Assembly: GCA_022641735.1 (NCBI GenBank)
Contig: JALCDQ010000001.1
Coordinates: 1-64,000, forward strand
Length of the DNA: 64,000 nucleotides
Direction: 5' to 3'
Source of the DNA: Prevotella sp.
GTDB lineage: Bacteria > Bacteroidota > Bacteroidia > Bacteroidales > Bacteroidaceae
Part shown: positions 62,156-64,000 of the stretch, piece after piece
Numbering within the stretch: position 1 is the first letter of the stretch
Layout of the letters: every line of letters begins with the position of its first letter
Notes under the pieces: generated by a model
The model's input: the letters and a program-made list of their open reading frames with translations, nothing else
What the model was told of the DNA's origin: nothing
The model's database searches: none
Position numbers and translations under genes: made by a program

Positions 62156-62599
62156 ATGGAAATAAAGATTGTAGGACTTGCCTGCGACCATGCAGGCTTC
62201 CCTTTGAAACAATTCGTCATTCAATATCTGGAGAAAAAAGGATATCCTTACAAAGACTATGGCACATATAGTGACCAAAGTGTAGATTATCCTGATTTCG
62301 CTCACCCTTTGGCTGAAGGTATTGAAAGTGGTGAAGTTTATCCTGGCATTGGCATCTGTGGAAGTGGTGAAGGAATGGCTATCACCTTGAATAAACATCA
62401 AGGTGTGCGTGCCGGATTAGCATGGTGCAAGGAAATTGCGCATCTCATCCGCCAGCATAATGATGCCAACGTGCTCGTCATGCCGGGAAGGTTCATCGAT
62501 AACAAGACTGCTGAAATCATCATGGATGAATTCTTTACGGCTTCTTTCGAAGGCGGCCGTCATGAGCGCCGGGTAAAGAAAATTGCGATACAAAAATAA
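62156..62599 (+). CDS. rpiB: Ribose 5-phosphate isomerase B
   Basis: Interconverts ribose 5-phosphate and ribulose 5-phosphate; 147 residues, the RpiB/LacAB length. Motifs: LACDHAGFPLKQFVIQYL, the phosphate loop ICGSGEGMAITLNKHQGVRA, the family stretch NDANVLVMPGRFIDN. The catalytic Cys of RpiB is in GIGICGSGEG. It is translated right after tkt (4 nt). Its isomerase product is a transketolase substrate. Confidence 0.95.
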   Translation: MEIKIVGLACDHAGFPLKQFVIQYLEKKGYPYKDYGTYSDQSVDYPDFAHPLAEGIESGEVYPGIGICGSGEGMAITLNKHQGVRAGLAWCKEIAHLIRQHNDANVLVMPGRFIDNKTAEIIMDEFFTASFEGGRHERRVKKIAIQK

Positions 62600-62610
62600 T
62601 TATTAATTTC

Positions 62611-62638
62611 ATGGGGAAATGCTTAGGCATTCCCCATT
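62611..62638 (+). terminator. Hairpin 3' of rpiB
   Basis: ATGGGGAAATGC-TTAG-GCATTCCCCAT: a stem of 11 bp with one bulged A, starting 11 nt past the stop codon and followed by TCTAATTTTC. Likely terminator or attenuating hairpin before the transglutaminase-like gene, whose ATG is only 14 nt away. Confidence 0.65.
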
Positions 62639-62652
62639 CTAATTTTCAAATT

Positions 62653-64000
62653 ATGAAAAAACTCATTCTTGTATTGACAGCTGTTCTGATTTCGGTCTCT
62701 ATGTCTGCAGACAATCATTTCCTGAATGATGTTCAGTATCGGAACACAGTGTCAAAAGCCTTCCAGCAGAAAATCAATCTGATTGGAAAGAGTTTCTTTG
62801 ATTTGAAAGGGCAACAGCCTACTCCACAAGAGGAAGACGCTTTGGAATTTCTCTATGCCTATATGCCATTGGCGGATGCAACAGATTATTCCACCTCTTT
62901 CTATTTAGGTAATGTACGCGCTTCTTTCAAAGCAAGGGAAGAAATGCCATGGGGCAAACAAGTACCAGACTTGCTTTTCCGCCATTTTGTTCTCCCTCTA
63001 AGAGTAAACAACGAAAATCTTGATAGTGCAAGAATCGTTCTTTATAACGAACTGAAGGAAAGAGTGAAAGGCTTGAGCATGAAAGATGCTATCTTGGAGA
63101 TCAATCATTGGTGCCATGAACATGTTACCTATCATCCTTCTGATGCCCGTACACTATCCCCTCTTGCCTGCATCAAAAATGCCTTGGGACGTTGTGGAGA
63201 AGAGAGCACATTTACTGTTGCCATGCTCCGCACAATCGGAATTCCAGCCAGACAAGTGTATACTCCCCGATGGGCACATACTGATGACAATCATGCATGG
63301 GTGGAAGCATGGGCTGATGGGAAGTGGTATTTCCTTGGAGCATGTGAACCTGAGGCTGTTCTCAACCTCGGATGGTTTAATGCGCCAGCATCTCGCGCTA
63401 TGCTAATGCACACAAGAGCTTTCGGTGATTATCGTGGACCAGAAGAGGTCGTATTGAAAACATCCAACTTCACAGAAATCAATCTTATCGATAACTATGC
63501 CACTACAGCCCGCACGGACTTTACTATCTTGGATAAAACAGGCAAACCTGTATCGGGAGCAATGGTTGATTTCAAGATTTACAACTATGCCGAATTCTAT
63601 ACTGCAGTTACAAAGTATACGGATAAGAACGGCCATACATTCCTCACAGCAGGACTTGGAGACCTGCTTATATGGGCTTCCAAAGATGGATATTACGGCT
63701 TTGCAAAGGCATCTTTCGGAAAAGATAAGAATGTGACAATTAAATTGAACCGTACACAAAAGACTGATATCAAATCTGTTGCCTTTCCGATTGAGGCGCT
63801 CAACATTGTGCCTCCTCCAGAGAATGTTCATCTCCCAGATGTCACTGAGGAGCAGAATGCCCACAACAAGATGCGCTTTGCCACAGAGGATTCTATCCGC
63901 AAGGTTTACGAACACACATTTTGGCCTTATCAGGTTGGTACGAACTATCCAGAGGAAGTTGGCAAGTTACTCACCAAATCACGTGGTAATTGGCGCACGA
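62653..64000 (+). CDS. Secreted transglutaminase-like protein (partial, C-terminus off window)
   Basis: An open frame from the ATG at 62653 runs past the window edge (about 449 codons seen). A signal peptide (MKKLILVLTAVLISVSMSA) leads to a helical region and a transglutaminase-like core at about residues 150-250: ACIKNALGRCGEESTFTVA with the catalytic Cys, then IPARQVYTPRWAHTDDNHAW and VEAWADGKWYFLGACEPEAV with the catalytic His. The usual Asp after WYxxx is not present; GACEPE stands there. A beta domain with DKTGKPVSGAMVDFKIYN (carboxypeptidase-regulatory-like) follows. Likely a periplasmic or surface protease/amidase-like enzyme of the large Bacteroidota family; substrate unknown. Confidence 0.82.
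   Translation, partial: MKKLILVLTAVLISVSMSADNHFLNDVQYRNTVSKAFQQKINLIGKSFFDLKGQQPTPQEEDALEFLYAYMPLADATDYSTSFYLGNVRASFKAREEMPWGKQVPDLLFRHFVLPLRVNNENLDSARIVLYNELKERVKGLSMKDAILEINHWCHEHVTYHPSDARTLSPLACIKNALGRCGEESTFTVAMLRTIGIPARQVYTPRWAHTDDNHAWVEAWADGKWYFLGACEPEAVLNLGWFNAPASRAMLMHTRAFGDYRGPEEVVLKTSNFTEINLIDNYATTARTDFTILDKTGKPVSGAMVDFKIYNYAEFYTAVTKYTDKNGHTFLTAGLGDLLIWASKDGYYGFAKASFGKDKNVTIKLNRTQKTDIKSVAFPIEALNIVPPPENVHLPDVTEEQNAHNKMRFATEDSIRKVYEHTFWPYQVGTNYPEEVGKLLTKSRGNWRT

Overview
The window reads as a chromosomal segment of a Bacteroidota bacterium, most likely Prevotellaceae (Prevotella/Segatella). The signs are: many genes preceded by the Bacteroidota -7 promoter box TAnnTTTG, few strong Shine-Dalgarno sites, a complex I operon with fused nuoCD and a B-CD-H-I order that leaves no room for nuoEFG, a DUF4494 protein, a fimbrillin-like lipoprotein, and an aspartokinase/homoserine dehydrogenase - apgM-like - threonine synthase operon. 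No rRNA, tRNA, insertion sequence, phage or CRISPR array was seen. The content is mostly housekeeping, with accessory surface genes.

Layout. 1-6.3 kb (minus strand): nuoA-B-CD-H-I-J-K-L, with nuoL cut by the window edge. 6.9-11.4 kb (minus): two tandem AMP-forming acyl ligases and UDP-galactopyranose mutase. 11.6-14.2 kb (minus): an FtsX/LolC-like permease and a class I aminotransferase. 14.3-15.4 kb (plus): DUF4494 protein and the YggS-type PLP protein. 15.7-18.1 kb (minus): Crp/Fnr regulator and lepA. 18.2-23.7 kb: small lipoprotein, TSCPD protein-yebC-pheT (minus), zinc metallopeptidase plus a membrane-anchored protein (plus). 23.8-28.4 kb (minus): LPS-kinase-like protein overlapping an ArnT-like glycosyltransferase, and an FAD dehydrogenase. 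28.5-33.6 kb (plus): threonine operon. 34.0-41.1 kb (plus): a self-contained glycine cleavage operon (lplA-gcvT-gcvH-gcvPA-gcvPB-lpdA) ending in tag. 41.1-43.8 kb (minus): a secreted Lys-rich 11-mer repeat protein, a 51-residue membrane protein, an RluA-type pseudouridine synthase and a fimbrillin-like lipoprotein. 44.4-50.1 kb: tyrosine phosphatase, AraC regulator, acyltransferase, GH3 beta-glucosidase, unknown membrane protein. 50.3-55.0 kb (plus): ABC-F ATPase, grpE-dnaJ, folC. 55.1-64 kb (plus): galM-MFS-galK, a lipoprotein galM, transketolase, rpiB, and a transglutaminase-like protein cut by the window edge.

The most unusual feature is a dispersed family of nine intergenic arrays of short imperfect palindromes with a strict 22-bp period (about 44 units, typically TAAAAG-N6-TTTTAC plus a 4-bp linker). 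They lie at about 6.7, 12.9, 15.5, 18.6, 26.5, 33.6, 44.0, 49.5 and 58.8 kb. Eight of nine lie just 3' of a gene, one exactly fills the gap between two convergent genes, and one begins on the thrC stop codon. Some neighbouring units are reverse complements and could fold into long hairpins. They are not CRISPRs and I do not recognise them as a named element. Three of the arrays are flanked by TGCATAATTATGCA-like palindromes.

Metabolic logic: the threonine operon lacks a classical thrB and has an apgM-family protein in its place; the gcv operon carries its own lipoylation and E3 functions with a split P-protein; the galactose genes are followed by non-oxidative pentose phosphate genes, with no galT or galE nearby.
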